From NCBI RefSeq assembly GCF_933775445.1, contig NC_065874.1, positions 29,334,501 through 29,398,500 of the forward strand: a stretch of DNA of 64,000 bases, read 5' to 3'. Numbering within the stretch: the stretch's first letter is position 1; each line of letters opens with the position of its first letter. Below are positions 44,180-56,184 of the stretch, one piece after another. A program made the position numbers and the translations under genes. Below the pieces are notes generated by a model. The model made no database searches. It was not told where the DNA came from and saw only the letters and a list, made by a program, of their open reading frames with translations. Origin of the DNA: Argentina anserina. Lineage: Eukaryota > Streptophyta > Magnoliopsida > Rosales > Rosaceae.

Positions 44180-44989
44180 GAGTTTGACATTGCTATTTCT
44201 TTTGTTTTAGGATAAAGTTTGTTTTTGTGTTATGATCACGGCTTAATGAAGTGATGGTATATGTCTATTCCTCTCCATGACTGAGAGTTTGATTTAGGAT
44301 TTATTCTCTTCATATCAGGCTATCTGCTAATTCTGCTTCTTTGCAAGCAACAATCTCGGTCAATTATCTAAAATTGTACTCGGGTGCAGAAGTGGAGCCA
44401 TGTTGGATATTGGATACGCTGGTAATCGATACTAATTATACGTCTAGAATTCATTTCTTTTTATTTATCTGAATTGCTTTTGTATTCCTTGGTCTCCCTA
44501 TTATACATATCATCATATTAATTATGCCATTGTATACTTGTTCAAACTCTATTTATTCTATTCTTTTGTTATACTTTGTGTACTATACAAGCAGATATAG
44601 ATTTAATTGAATATAAAAATTTGTCAAGGAAACCAGATTTGGGGATGGTTTGAAAGTAGTTTGATTCATGGTGACTTAAGAGGATGATGGCAGAATGCTA
44701 GTTGTAGAGTTGTATATGGTATAGCTTTTCTAGCTTTGCCTGCAGACTGTTGCTGCTATTTGTTATTCTTTCTGCAAGTGTGATGAGAGTCATGCCACCT
44801 CATATTGCCACGAAAGATTACCTAGAGAATGATTAAAAGCAAATAATACAGTACACACCGTCCTTCCCCTGGTTAAAAGAGTACTGAAAAAGAATTCAAG
44901 AACAGAAGAGACCAAAATCTTAATTAGTTGTCAATTAAGTCTTTTTCCTATGACAAAAGGCACAGTAATTCAGCATAAAATTCTAAAAC
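44180..44989. other. Convergent spacer between intact GRAS copy 2 and psi-B1
   Basis: About 810 bp between the stop codons of two genes facing each other. From about 44510 it is block B sequence, matching 7425-8471. GTATACTT at 44532-44539 is the empty site of the hAT element at 7459. No gene was seen. Confidence 0.75.
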
Positions 44990-45935
44990 TTAGGCAGCTT
45001 TCCAAATTGAAAGGGCCGTGATGATCCCTCCTTTCCATCCTTGCAGCATCCAATGCCCATATTTATCCACTTTAAAACTCTCATGATAACCCATCAACTT
45101 CGACAACATCTTCGCTTATGCCATCAGTTCCTGGTCCAATGGGAGCTGCTTCAACGCAGCCCTTACATTCCTGATCTGCCACTTCTTGTAAGTCTCAGGG
45201 CTTTCGAACCGTTCTACACCCTCGCATGCTATGATGTTCATTATGTCTTTACCATGAAAATCTCTCTCCAACATCATCCGAAGCTTCTCATCACGAGGAA
45301 TGGTTGCTTCAAATATATCGAAGATGGCATAGTAGTGCAGCAGTGCCTCGTTGAACCGTGTGGCAAAGAAGGGAGTATTGTGTGTCCCATTTGACAATCC
45401 CATGAATGAAAAGGACCGGATTTATATTCTTGATCAACTTCAGGACAGCATCTCTCGGGGAGTTCTCCATCACTGTCTCATCATGTACGTGCCTTGACCG
45501 GTGCAGACAGTTCACTACTACCAACTCATTTCTGTCGATTTTCAGATCCTCACATTGCATAGTTTCCCATTTTTTAGCAATGACATTGTACTCAAACGGT
45601 ACATTGAACTTTGCACAATACCTTGCTAGGCGACGCCCTGTCTCTTCAACCGTTTCTGTAGGTCACAGATCAGGTTGTGGAAGCTCAATTCCTGTGATAT
45701 GCAACTTAGGCGGTGCGTTAGGTCTATTCGACAGATGTTGAATAAGGCAGGGCCATTGGAAACCATAAGAAATACCAAAATCAATAATGTGAACCCGGGT
45801 TTCATTTTTTGATAGCTTCATGATAGTTCTGTTAGCAAGGAATTGTGCTATTGTCTTAAAAGGGCATGAAGTAGTATATACCTCGTAAGCTTGTAGAATT
45901 TCAGCAGCTGATGTCTGCCTACTGAAGAGAAGCGA
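44990..45935 (-). pseudogene. psi-B1 GRAS pseudogene, C-terminal two thirds of the GRAS domain
   Basis: The minus strand encodes, from 45935 down: LHRI tail, the VHIID-type block (VHIIDFGISYGFQWPCLIQ), PPKLHITGIELPQP, ETVEETGRRLARY, WETMQCEDLKIDRNELVVVN, SPRDAVLKLIKNINP, GKDIMNIIACEGVERFESPE and the SAW end with TAA at 44990-44992. A stop in the PTERVEE region near 45667 and a frameshift near 45390 disrupt it. It is better preserved than psi-A1. It stops at 45935 where the Athila derivative sits. Confidence 0.93.
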
Positions 45936-47480
45936 TGATAGAGCGTTGGTTAAAACGTCTATAATAAATCCTGTAAAACATCATCGTTAGTATAGAATAA
46001 GCAGGGATCGTTCTTTCTGGGGAATTGAAGGGAACTCTAAACTTTTAGTGTTAACAAATAATTGGGGGTTGGAGATTGATTATTAACTACTAAAATAAAA
46101 CCTAAATTACTATTTACATGATCGACTTCTATTTAACAAATTTAAACCAAATTTACCATTACACCACATAATTACAAGTTCGAACCTATCATGCATTCTA
46201 ATTCGACCAATTACATACTTTTTAGACACCAATACGATTAGAGTCTTAGGGGATCATCTAATCATGCAAGATTTCAATTAACATTTAGATTAACTTATGG
46301 CCTAATCTAAATTTGCATGCAATCGAATTCAATAACACTTAGAGTAGAAATCAAACAAGATTACATTTAAGCACCAAATCTTTGTTGGAGACATGTTTCA
46401 TGTGTGGCGTCATCCACCATGGTTTCACATGCAAATTTCCAGAATTTTTACCACTTTTAATCAACACAAACCGAACATACTTAGAGCATGATTCGATTTG
46501 TGTCAATATGGTTGATGAATCTAGCACTCAAACACAATCTTAGGGATTGCATCCAACTACTAAATTCATATGCACATATCTGAAAATTATCTAAAGGTAT
46601 GAGAAAGATGATTAGAACACAACAATAGAAATACAAACTCATTAATTATAAGAACATAGATTCGACATAGTCTCAAAAAAATATCAAATACAATCTGAAA
46701 ATTTTAAAACAAATACAAAACCAATATTTCCACATAAACAACAACTTACAATCTTCATAGACAAAGAATTGTAGATTAACACAAATAGACGAAGCCATGG
46801 AGATGAGTTGCGAGAATCACACGTTGTAGGAACCTTGGAGGTGTGTCTTCAATGGTGAAACTCGATGGAGATGATGATGGTTTTGGGGTGGACGGCTTGG
46901 CTAATTTGTGAGGGAAGTTTATGGTGGTGTTTTGATAGAGTTTTGGCTCTTGAATGCTAATGAGAAGTGATTTTATTTTAGAGATGAAGCCATGTATATA
47001 TAGAGGAAAGAATGAGGGTAGTTGCATCTTTCCTCATATTATAATGCAATGCTTTAATCCCTTAAATCATGTCATGTTTTGTTCCCTAAAACATGCCATA
47101 CTTTAATCCCTAAAACATGCCATGTTTTATTCTCTAAAACATGCCATGTTTTATGTCTTTAACGATCATCTTCTATTTAATTTTTACATGACTTGGCTCC
47201 ATCTCTTTTTCTTTAATTATCTCTTCAATCAAATATGAAAATAAGAAAATAAAATCATAAGTAAGAGATAATTAGTTTCAAAACCTAACAAGGATTCCTA
47301 GTCAAACTAGGACTCTAGACCAATTATGCGTTTTAAACTCATGTAAGCACAAAAATGCATCCAATACCGCCCAAGACTCTTACTACGACTTAATGACTCA
47401 ATAGTACAACAATAAGGGCTAAGTAAAGTACAAATTGAGGTAAAAACATGTTAAGAACATCGCACAAAGTGCTCTTATCA
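45936..47480 (-). repeat. Left LTR of the Athila derivative (3' LTR on the minus strand)
   Basis: 1545 bp from TGATAGAGCG to GTGCTCTTATCA. On the minus strand it is preceded by a purine tract (AAGTGTGGGGTAGT). The 46985-47030 region carries the TATA-like CCATGTATATATAGAGG in reverse, and 47040-47160 the short ATGCCATGTTTTA array. Confidence 0.92.
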
Positions 47481-50400
47481 ACTACCCCACACTTTGCTTT
47501 TGCTAGTCCCTTAGCAAAATAAAACTAAATAAGTCACTATTGCCCCTAAATGATTGCCTCAGAATCTCAAAACACATAGCTTTCAAGTTTAAGCATTTGA
47601 ATGTAAGCACATAAATTCTAAGTTTCATAAACATGCTTCATAGTATGAATAAGTCAGATACGAGACAATAAGCATTTAACATGTTTAGTCAATCCAATCC
47701 TCCTCACAAGGTATACTCTCTTCTTTTCACTCAGATTCATGGTTATCATTCAAACACAAGTATATGGAAGAGAAAGGATATTAAGACATCAAATAACTTG
47801 CATATTTCAACAAATGAAAGCACTTTGTGAATAACATAGGAAAACCTCATTTAACAACTAAGTGCACAAATGGACCAAAACCATATGCTCAACTCTTGTG
47901 ATCATCTCCACAAACCAAGATTTGCTCATTTTAAGAATCATTAGGATCATTAAATAAGGTAAATATTTAGGTGTAGCTAAAGGTATGGAATATCAAGGAA
48001 TTACAAAGGTAATCCTATAGACTTAGCAGAGTAAACATCATCCTTATGACACCACACACCATCAGGGGCCGAATATAACAAGTTGGGCATAATCATCATT
48101 CTAACCACAAAGTGAACATGGACAAAAGTCAAGTTAAAATTTTTAGACCTTCAATTACAACTTAACTCCAAATCACAAATGGAAGACAACATAACTTTTT
48201 TTCTTTTCTTGTCGAGTTCATCATTCATTTTTTTTTTCTTTTTCTTGTTTTTTTTTCGGCAATGCTTGCTTAAAAGCTTGTTGATTTTTTTTTCAAATGT
48301 CTTCCACCCCACACTTATTTCATGCATCATCGCAACATCATCTCAGTAAGAATTCTGCTAAGTCTATAGGACAAGGTAGATGTAACTATACTAGGCATGG
48401 AGATAAAATATGTGATGAATAAAAGGCTCAATGTAGGCTCAAATGTGGTTCAACTAAGGGGTCCCAAACAGGGCACATATAGGGATACATGATTGTTTGG
48501 CTAAAGTGGTGGTATTCCTAGAAATGATCCATAAATCATTTTCAAAATCAGAGCATTTTATGACTTAAAATTTTCAACAATCACATAAGTGAGTTCTAGT
48601 AAATTCTAGAGTCCATTAAAAGCTATGACACATAGTTATTGAATATGCAAAGAATAGTGAGGTTTATGAATAACCACGAAATTTCAAATTACATCTCATG
48701 AAGAAAGTAAATATAGGCTAAAAAACTCACAGGTTGTTATGGACTTTAAACTGACCAAAACATGTATGTCATAATCAATCAATCTAAATCTCACATGTTC
48801 ATACCAAATCCACATTATCAATGAAACTTACAATTCAATTCGTATGAAATGCAAAACCATCATCTATGCATTTAGAGACATAAGCATCCTAGACTTTAGG
48901 GGCATCCTAAGACTCAATAAAACAATAATTTTTTTTAATTCATTTTCGGATTTTTTTTTATATCATGACACAAACAATCAATGAACTTGCAACCCTACCC
49001 ACACTTAGAAAATTACATTGTCCTCAATGTAAGCTCAATAGTAAGAATGTAATTCACAAGCATAGAATAAGATCACATATCAACACATATACAATTCAAC
49101 CATAAGAGTGAAGGGATTAGAAAATTCAAACTCCCGTAGACGACTCCTCCACATATACGGTTGAAATGGGTTGTCTCCCATGTAGCGCTTGAGTTTTATA
49201 GTCTCTCAGCCTAGACTCTCTCATGTTCATTCTCATTTAGGCACATCTCTCACAATTGTCTCCTCATGCGTGTGCTCCTCAAATGGCTCATAGTAGGGCT
49301 TAAGTCGATGCTCATTCACGTTGAATGTATGCCCTGTTTTATCACTTTTAATCTCAACTGCACCATGAGCAAACACGTTAGTAACAACAAATGGGCCAAC
49401 CCAACGCGAACGAAGTTTCCCTGGAAATAACATAAGCCTCTAATGGAATAACAGAACTTTCTGGCCCACTTGGAACTTCTTTCCTCTAATCATTTTTTTC
49501 TTTTATTCTTCATTATTTTTTTCTTTTTCTTTTTCTTTTTATTTTTTTTTAATTTTTTAATATATTTTTTATGTTACGAAATTTACAAGTGTAAAATATT
49601 ATTAAGTCTAATTGATTTTATTCACACACAATCCTAATATTTTAAGGTACGTGGAACAAAGAAGCTAACTGTGCAATGGACTGAAACAGCCCCAGGTAAG
49701 GGTCTTGCTTTATCCGATATACCTTAAAAGTTAGAATATCATTTTCTTTTGAAACTATATACATCTATTTATATAAACTTATTTTCTAAATTATAAAGCG
49801 AGGTGGACATGCGGCCTAAGTATGTTGTCTAGACACAAACTCATTCTTTTATTTCAGAAGGCTAGATAGCTAGATTCAGAGATAGTCGCAAGGCAGGACT
49901 CATTTGTTGGACACCACGGAGGCTACACCCTCGAAATGATGTTTTCACTATCGACTCCATCACCGAGATGTATGTCAGTCTATGAGCTTCTGAGATCTAA
50001 TTTTGTAAACCTTGAACTAGGGTAATGAAAAGAGCATGCCCCTTACTCAGCTCGGAATAAATTTGTGTGTTAGACTGCTCGCAAAGTGTTAATAAAAGCC
50101 GCCATTAACCCCAAGTGACCTTAACAAGGTACAAATGGAGGGTTAAGGCTAATATTAACAAAATGGACTTTACCTATTCCGTTCACTTTATAACTTACAA
50201 TAAACTAAGCATAAATAAACATTTAGTTTCCTTAAAAATTATCTAAGTGTAACAAGTATCCTATATGCATACTACAACAAAATTAAAACATTTATCACAA
50301 AAAAATATATTTTAAAAAAAAGTTTAATTTTTACTGTGTGTATTTTACTGTTACCTAGTACTGTTCACATACATTTATTTTTTAATTTACTATTTACTAT

Positions 50401-50660
50401 ACACAAAATTTATTTTTACAAAGTTAAAGTTTTTTTTTTTACTTTTTATTTTTAAAATTTATAAGTATTTTTATATTTTTACACTTTACAAAAAAAGTAA
50501 AAAAAATTACAGATTTACTTTTTTTTTAGATGTAAAAAAATAATAATAATTGTTTTTACTGAATGTTACTGTTCACCGTACTATTCACAGGAATTTATTT
50601 TTACAAATATACAATATAGTACAAAATTAACACTTAAAAGAATTGAGATTTTCTCAATTC
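47481..50660 (-). other. Interior of the Athila derivative, coding domains missing
   Basis: 47481-49490 matches the 3' part of the full Athila element (16844-18850). 49233-49433 on the minus strand keeps the integrase C-terminal piece [20 protein letters not shown]. Near 49490, in a T-rich tract, the sequence jumps straight to the 5' leader (matching 24360 onward). About 5.5 kb of gag-pol is therefore missing, with the junction at CTTTTTCTTT-like sequence. Confidence 0.88.
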
Positions 50661-50676
50661 TCCGGCAACGGCGCCA
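50661..50676 (-). other. tRNA-Asp primer binding site of the Athila derivative
   Basis: On the minus strand, after the LTR, TGGCGCCGTTGCCGGA complements the plant tRNA-Asp 3' end along its whole length. The site is intact here, while it has one mismatch in the 14872-27199 element. Confidence 0.9.
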
Positions 50677-50679
50677 AAA

Positions 50680-52223
50680 TGATAGAGCGTTGGTTAAAAC
50701 GTCTATAATAAACCCTGTAAAACATCATCGTTAGTATAGAATAAGCAGTGATCGTTCTTTTCGGGGAATTGAAGGGAACTCTAAACTTTTAGTGTTAACA
50801 AATAATTGGGGGTTGGAGATTGATTATTAACTACTAAAATAAAACCTAAATTACTATTTACATGATCGATTTCTCTTTAACAAACTTAAACCAAATTTAC
50901 CATTACACCACATAATTACAAGTTCGAACCTGTCATGCATTCTAATTCGACCAATTACATAATTTTTAGACACCAATACAATTAGAGCCTTAGGGAATCA
51001 TCTAATCATGCAAGATTTCAATTAACATTTAGATTGACTTAGGGCCTAATCTAAATTTGCATGCAATCAAATTCAATAATACTTAGAGTAGAAATCAAAC
51101 AAGATTACATTTAAGCACCAAATCTTTGTTGGAGACATGTTTCATGTGTGACGTCACCCACCATGGTTTCACATGCAAATTTCCAGAATTTTTACCACTT
51201 TTAATCAACACAAACCGAACCTACTTAGGGCATGATTCGATTTGTATCAATATGGTTGATGAATCTAGCACTCAAACACAATCTTAGGGATTGCATCTAA
51301 CCACTAAATTCATATGCACATATCTGAAAATTATCTAAAAGTATGAGAAAGATGATTAGAACACAACAATAGAAATACAAACTCATTAATTATAAGAACA
51401 TAGATTCGACATAGTCTAAAAAAATATCAAATACAATCTGAAAATTTTAAAACAAATACAAAACCAATATTTTCACATAAACAACAACTTACAATCTTTA
51501 TAGACAAAGAATTGTAGATTAACACAAATAGACGAAGCCATGGAGATGAGTTGCGAGAATCACACGTTGTGGGAACCTTGGAGGTGTGTCTTCAATGGTG
51601 AAACTCGGTGGAGATGATGATGGTTTTGGGGGGGACGGCTTGGCTAATTTGTGAGGGAAGTTTATGGTGGTGTTTTGGTAGAGTTTTGGCTCTTGAATGC
51701 TAATGAGAAGTGATTTTATTTGAGAGATGAAGCCATGTATATATAGAGGAAAGAATGAGGGTAGTTGCATCTTTCCTCATATTATAATGCAATGCTTTAA
51801 TCTCTTAAATCATGCCATGTTTTGTTCCCTAAAACATGCCATACTTTAATCTCTAAAACATGCCATGTTTTATTCCCTAAAACATGCCATGTTTTATGTC
51901 TTTAATGATCATCTTCTATTTAATTTTTGCATGACTTGGCTCCATCTCTTTTTCTTTAATTATCTCTTCAATTAAATCTGAAAATAAGAAAATAAAATCA
52001 TAAGTAAGAGATAATTAGTTTCAAAACCTAACAAGGATTCCTAGTCAAACTAGGACTCTAGACCAATTATGCGTTTTAAACTCATGTAAGCACAAAAATG
52101 CATCCAATACCGCCCAAGACTCTTACTACGACTTAATGACTCAATAGTACAACAATAAGGGCTAAGTAAAGTACAAATTGAGGTAAAAATATGTTAAGAA
52201 CGTCGCACAAAGTGCTCCTATCA
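50680..52223 (-). repeat. Right LTR of the Athila derivative (5' LTR on the minus strand)
   Basis: 1544 bp, from TGATAGAGCG at 50680 to GTGCTCCTATCA at 52223. Nearly the same as the left LTR, including its array and TATA-like site. Confidence 0.92.
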
Positions 52224-53220
52224 GGCGAAAATGTGGGGGTTCTGACACCAGTAAGGTGCGCCTCTAGGCCATTGGCAAAGTAGTGAGCTAATCTCTCAGC
52301 TGCATGACCATGGGGGGAGGACTGTTGCCTTATCTTTTTGAGCAGTTCACTGGCAAGTCCATTGTCATAGCTTGCCACGGCCTATGCACATTGATTTAGC
52401 ATTGTGGTCAAATTTATTCTTTCCTCTTCCTTACTCTGCCGCTTAGAACGATTTGTTTTCGATCCTTTTGACTGTTTGATTTGCTGCAACAACTCTGTTT
52501 CTTCCCTTTTGGTAGAGCAATGAGGCGTACAGGACTCCCACTCCTGATGATGATCGCATTGACTGAGTAACACCTTATCGAATATTTCTTGAGGCTCTGA
52601 GTCATCAGCAGAAACAACTGGCTTCTTGCTGCTTCTTCCTTCTTCTTGATAATGTTCATCCTCTCTATGACTGTTCTTCTTTCCCTTTAATCCATTTGTT
52701 TGGTATCTCTCCTCGTCATTGATATCAGCATTCTCAATTGTAAGGAACTTGTTTGCTTCCCCAGCCTGTCCAAAATTCCCAAGACTTTGCCCCTTAAATG
52801 AGTATCTTAAGTATCTGAAAAGGACTTGACAAGAGAAGATTGCTGCAACGTAGAACGAAGGACATCATCAGAGTTTTCAAAGTTTTGGTAAGGCAGTTGG
52901 TTGGGTGAAGGATGATCCTTCGGATTAAGGACATCGTAGAAAGATTTTTCAGCAGCTTGGAGAGCCAAACTGTCCTGCAACACGCAGTTCTTTCCTCCCA
53001 GGTCTTCATCAAGAAGAATATCACTTATGTACTTGAGCGTTGGTTAATGGAAGTAACATATCAGAAGTTTCTTCTTCACAACCCGGGCTCAAAGACATGC
53101 CTGAATCACTGGGAAGGGAAAGTGTATTACTGGATTCAAGAGTTGGTTGAAACCCATTGTCAAGATTTGGATTGCAAGTGAGTGAATTTAAGATGTGGCC
53201 GAAGTTGAATCTTTCTAAGA
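52224..53220 (-). pseudogene. psi-B1 GRAS pseudogene, N-terminal part and LHRI
   Basis: On the minus strand, from 53220 down: a diverged start (NPNLDNGFQPTLESSNTLSL), the conserved LKYISDILLDEDLGGKNC, LALQAAEKSFYDVLNPKD, a Ser-rich linker, EIFDKVLLSQ, SKGSKTNRSKRQSKEEERIN and LHRI (ASYDNGLASELLKKIRQQSS, then AERLAHYFANGLEAHLTGVR). A single-base change before LKYIS, a frameshift near 52740-52800 and a stop near 52380 disable it. No start codon was found at the expected place. Confidence 0.92.
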
Positions 53221-53280
53221 AGGACTAGGTTATTGACAGAAATATGAATATTTCAGGTTATGGACACATGACACATATAT

Positions 53281-53682
53281 ACCGTCTCTATTCAGAGTGA
53301 AGCTTCACTCTGAAATTACAGAGTGAAGTTTCAATTTTGGCACACTTTTCGGTCAATTTTTTCACCTTAAGTGATTCAATATTGAGGTATGCTATTCAAG
53401 ATCATCTCTACAAAATTTCATTTAATTCAGACATCGTTAAGGTATTGAAATTAGATTAAATCAATGAATGAATTAAAACTATTCAACGTGAACCGTTCAT
53501 GTAAATCTCAATTTTAAAAGCTCAAACATTGTCAAATTGGATGAAAGTTTGTAGATATGATCTTGAATAGCATACCTCAATATTGAATCGCTTAAGGTGA
53601 AAAAATTTGACCGAAAAGTATGCCAAAATTGGAACTTCACTCTGTAATTTCAGAGTGAAACTTCATTCTGGATAGAAACTGT
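53281..53682. mobile_element. Foldback-type MITE with long inverted arms
   Basis: The left arm (53281 to about 53420) and the right arm (about 53555-53682) are inverted copies: TATTGAGGTATGCTATTCAA on the left matches the complement of TTGAATAGCATACCTCAATA on the right, and the outer parts (CAGAGTGAAG/CTTCATTCTG) also pair. Arms of 120-140 bp around a 130-bp centre would form a strong hairpin. It lies in a TATATA-rich site, so the target duplication cannot be read. Block A lacks it. Confidence 0.85.
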
Positions 53683-53914
53683 ATATATATATGTAATATC
53701 CCGAAAATTTTTAATCACTTTTGAAATATTTTCCGAGATTAATAATTTAACAGCGATTCGATTTCATGGTGAAAATAAAAACATTTAAGCGATTAATTGT
53801 TCAAAAATTTATTTTAAATAGGTTTAAGAGTTGATTTTTTATATGTCAGAAAATTTAATAAATGATCTTTGGAGAAGGTCATTGAACTTCTACTCGTCAA
53901 AAGCCGCTTTCATA
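53683..53914. other. Block B spacer with possible LTR scrap
   Basis: TGTAATATCCCGAAAATTTT at 53692 resembles the start of many plant gypsy LTRs, but no matching end was found. From about 53860 the sequence is again shared with block A (AAGGTCATTGAACTTCTACT). No gene was seen. Confidence 0.4.
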
Positions 53915-54161
53915 TAAGGGCGTGTTTACTTTCCCGGGAATGATTCAGCAAGGAATCATTCCGTTTCCCTTCAAAAAATGTGTTTACTAACCCATCCGGA
54001 ATGAAAAGGCCGTGGGTCCCATCAGAAAATTCAGTAATCAATCCGATTGGGCCTTCCGGACTAGGTATTCATTCCGGACAAAGGCTGAATCAAGCTTTCA
54101 TCCCTAAAATATCCTCACAATTTATCAATAATCCTAAAATGCCCTCAATTAAAAACCTAAA

Positions 54162-54218
54162 ATGAAGACCATCATCTTCGCCTCTCTTCTTCGTCTGCCT
54201 CCTCCTCCTCTTCTTCCC
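54162..54218 (+). CDS. Possible captured first exon (transit-peptide-like)
   Basis: ATG at 54162 starts MKTIIFASLLRLPPPPLLP, followed by GTAAGCTC, a good 5' splice site. A short hydrophobic and Pro-rich start would suit an organelle transit peptide, as mTERF proteins have. The link to the exon at 54953 is inference; the peptide is too short to identify. Confidence 0.3.
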
Positions 54219-54952
54219 CGTAAGCTCTCTCTTTTTCTCTTTTTCATCTTATTCTTTAGTAATTTTTCTTCCTCTTTCATGATATTTCTCTTCTTCTCTT
54301 CGTACTCGTTTTTTTTTTCTGGTACAAGGTTTATTATTTGTCAGATAATGGCTGAGATTTCTAGTTTTGGTTTTTGTTTTTCGTTCTGGTGTTGATGCAA
54401 TTGAGTGACCCTTTTTATTGATTTGTTAGGCTGTGGTTGCGGATCTGATTTAGACTGGAGACTTCTGATTTTATCAAATGCGATTGCAAAATTTGTGTAT
54501 TATGGGGTGGTTTGGTGTTTTATGGTTGTTCTTATCATTGTCAGATTATGATTGATAAACTCATGTCCAATTGTTCAAAGTTGATTTTACTTGATGAACT
54601 TATATTCAGATTATGATCTATAATGCACACTAAGTTATTTAGGTCGTATATGAGGAATAGTTATCTTCCCATATATATGGAAGGTACTTCTGTTTATTTT
54701 CTAGAAGAGTGGCCATCCTCATTTTGCAAATTCTTATATAGCTGATGACTTCAAGAAAATGTCTCTGAGTTTCTGGCTTTATAATCCTAGACGTATATTG
54801 TGAATTGGGATTTGTGTTCTATGGAGGTATATCTGCTTTTTGAAAGAATGATGAGTGTATATGTGTTCTACGGTTGATTTAGGAGAATGTTCAGTTGAGT
54901 GCATACTGATTTGTACATAATATCCACTGAGATGCTGCTACTCTTTTTCCAG

Positions 54953-55219
54953 GTGAACTATTTGAAGGAATGTGCCCTTAGTACTGAGGATGTTGGGAAA
55001 TTCCTACCATTTAGGCCCCAGCTGATGGTTTGTGTAATAGAAGAAAGATGGAAGCCCCTAGTTAAGTACTTGTATTACCTTGGTATCACCCGAGAGGGTA
55101 TGAGGAGGATGCTTACTATTAAACCAATCGTTTTCTGTGCTAGTTTGGAGGAGACCATTGTGCCAAATGTATGGCAGAAACTCGTGTGCTTCAATTTTGA
55201 TGTTCATATGTACTTGTAA
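54953..55219 (+). pseudogene. Captured fragment of an mTERF gene
   Basis: After the splice-acceptor-like CTTTTTCCAG (54943-54952), the frame reads VNYLKECALSTEDVGKFLPF, then RPQLMVCVIEERWKPLVKYL and YYLGITREGMRRMLTIKPIV. These are helical mTERF repeats with the usual LGI and RPQLM/KP.V features. mTERF proteins bind organelle nucleic acid in plastids and mitochondria. Similarity fades after SLEETIVPNV and the frame closes at TAA 55217-55219. Only about 80 residues are present against some 300-600 in full proteins, so it is a fragment. Confidence 0.78.
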
Positions 55220-55840
55220 TGGAACAACTTGAGCAATCTAGCTTAGTTCTCTTAGGTATTTTGTGTTCCCTCCAGTCTCAACTAGCCTATGTAGTTCTCA
55301 TTAGTATTCATATTCACATGCATAATGCATTAATGCAGTTATTCATGTGTATTTTTACTGTCATGTAGGTAAAATATAGTTATGCATAAATATAGTTGCA
55401 GTACAATTGCTATTGTATATCTTTTCTCAATTTGTGCAAATGTTTGTCTGTGTAATTATTTTCTCATTTGATTTTATAATTCCAGTCCTTTTGAAGCCTT
55501 TAAACTACAAATGTTGATTAATATAATTATTGATATGTGCCGCAAGTATGTGCTTGCATTCTCAATAGGAAGCTTATTTTCTGTGATATTCCCTTGTGGG
55601 CACATAGCTAAACTGCAGCAACACTGTTATAATGATTCTCATAAGGGCATTTTCGTAACAACTTATAATGAATCTCATTCCTACATGTTAGTAAACACAT
55701 ACATGGGAATTAATCCGGAGATTGTTTCCGATTCTTGATAACAAGTAAACATGTGTTCCGGGAATGACACCTCCTCTCTCCCATTCCTTCTCTCTCCCAT
55801 TCCCTCTCAATCTCATTACGGTTTAGTAAACGTGCTCTAA

Positions 55841-56184
55841 TTGTATACAACAACATGGACACCAGAGTCATATACTGATTCAACTTTTGTGTCAATCTTG
55901 AATTACTAGTTGATAGCACTCCCTGCTCATATTAATCCTCAGATCAGTCTACCCCTTTCCAAAATTCAAACAGGTGTTGACCATTTTGCATGTGACACTG
56001 TACAATTGATGTCAATGTTTGACTAAGGGCAGTTTGTGCCTTCAAGGTTACGCAATTCAAGAAGAGCAGCTAACCTTAACTTCGCTACTTTGAAGTTTGA
56101 ACAGGACAAGTCCTCGTGTTGAATTGTGGCCAACAATTTCAGACATGTCTACTTAAATTGTGGCCTATTAGCAAGGGTTTGTCA
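55841..56184. other. Block B shared intergenic region
   Basis: This matches 27611-27930 of block A (for example GATAGCACTCCCTGCTCAT and CAATTCAAGAAGAGCAGCTA). It was originally the spacer between divergent psi-B1 and psi-B2. No gene was seen. Confidence 0.8.

Larger units (their letters stand above)
45936..52223 (-). mobile_element. Internally deleted Athila derivative inserted in psi-B1
   Basis: LTRs of about 1545 bp lie at 45936-47480 and 50680-52223, both TGATAG...TATCA, and differ by roughly 3 per cent over the first 230 bp by eye. The flanks are AGCGA (45931-45935) and GGCGA (52224-52228); the block A empty site reads GGGCGA. The 3.2-kb interior keeps the non-coding ends and one scrap of integrase but lacks gag, protease, RT and the integrase core. 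It is therefore non-autonomous. It is a different LTR subfamily from 14872-27199, closer to the solo LTR at 5091. Confidence 0.93.
53918..55837. mobile_element. PIF/Harbinger-like element carrying an mTERF gene piece
   Basis: The ends are GGGCGTGTTTACT and, complementary, GAGCACGTTTACT (11 of 13). A 3-bp TAA duplication flanks it (53915-53917 and 55838-55840), the PIF/Harbinger mark. Block A has a single TAA at 27608-27610, the empty site. At 1920 bp it has no transposase, so it is non-autonomous. The interior holds host-gene-like sequence: a possible first exon at 54162 and an mTERF exon at 54953. Confidence 0.88.

Noticed and set aside
54899..54952. Extending the mTERF frame to the ATG at 54899
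   Set aside because: The residues before VNYLKECA do not resemble mTERF, and a good splice acceptor ends at 54952, so the extra codons are probably intron.
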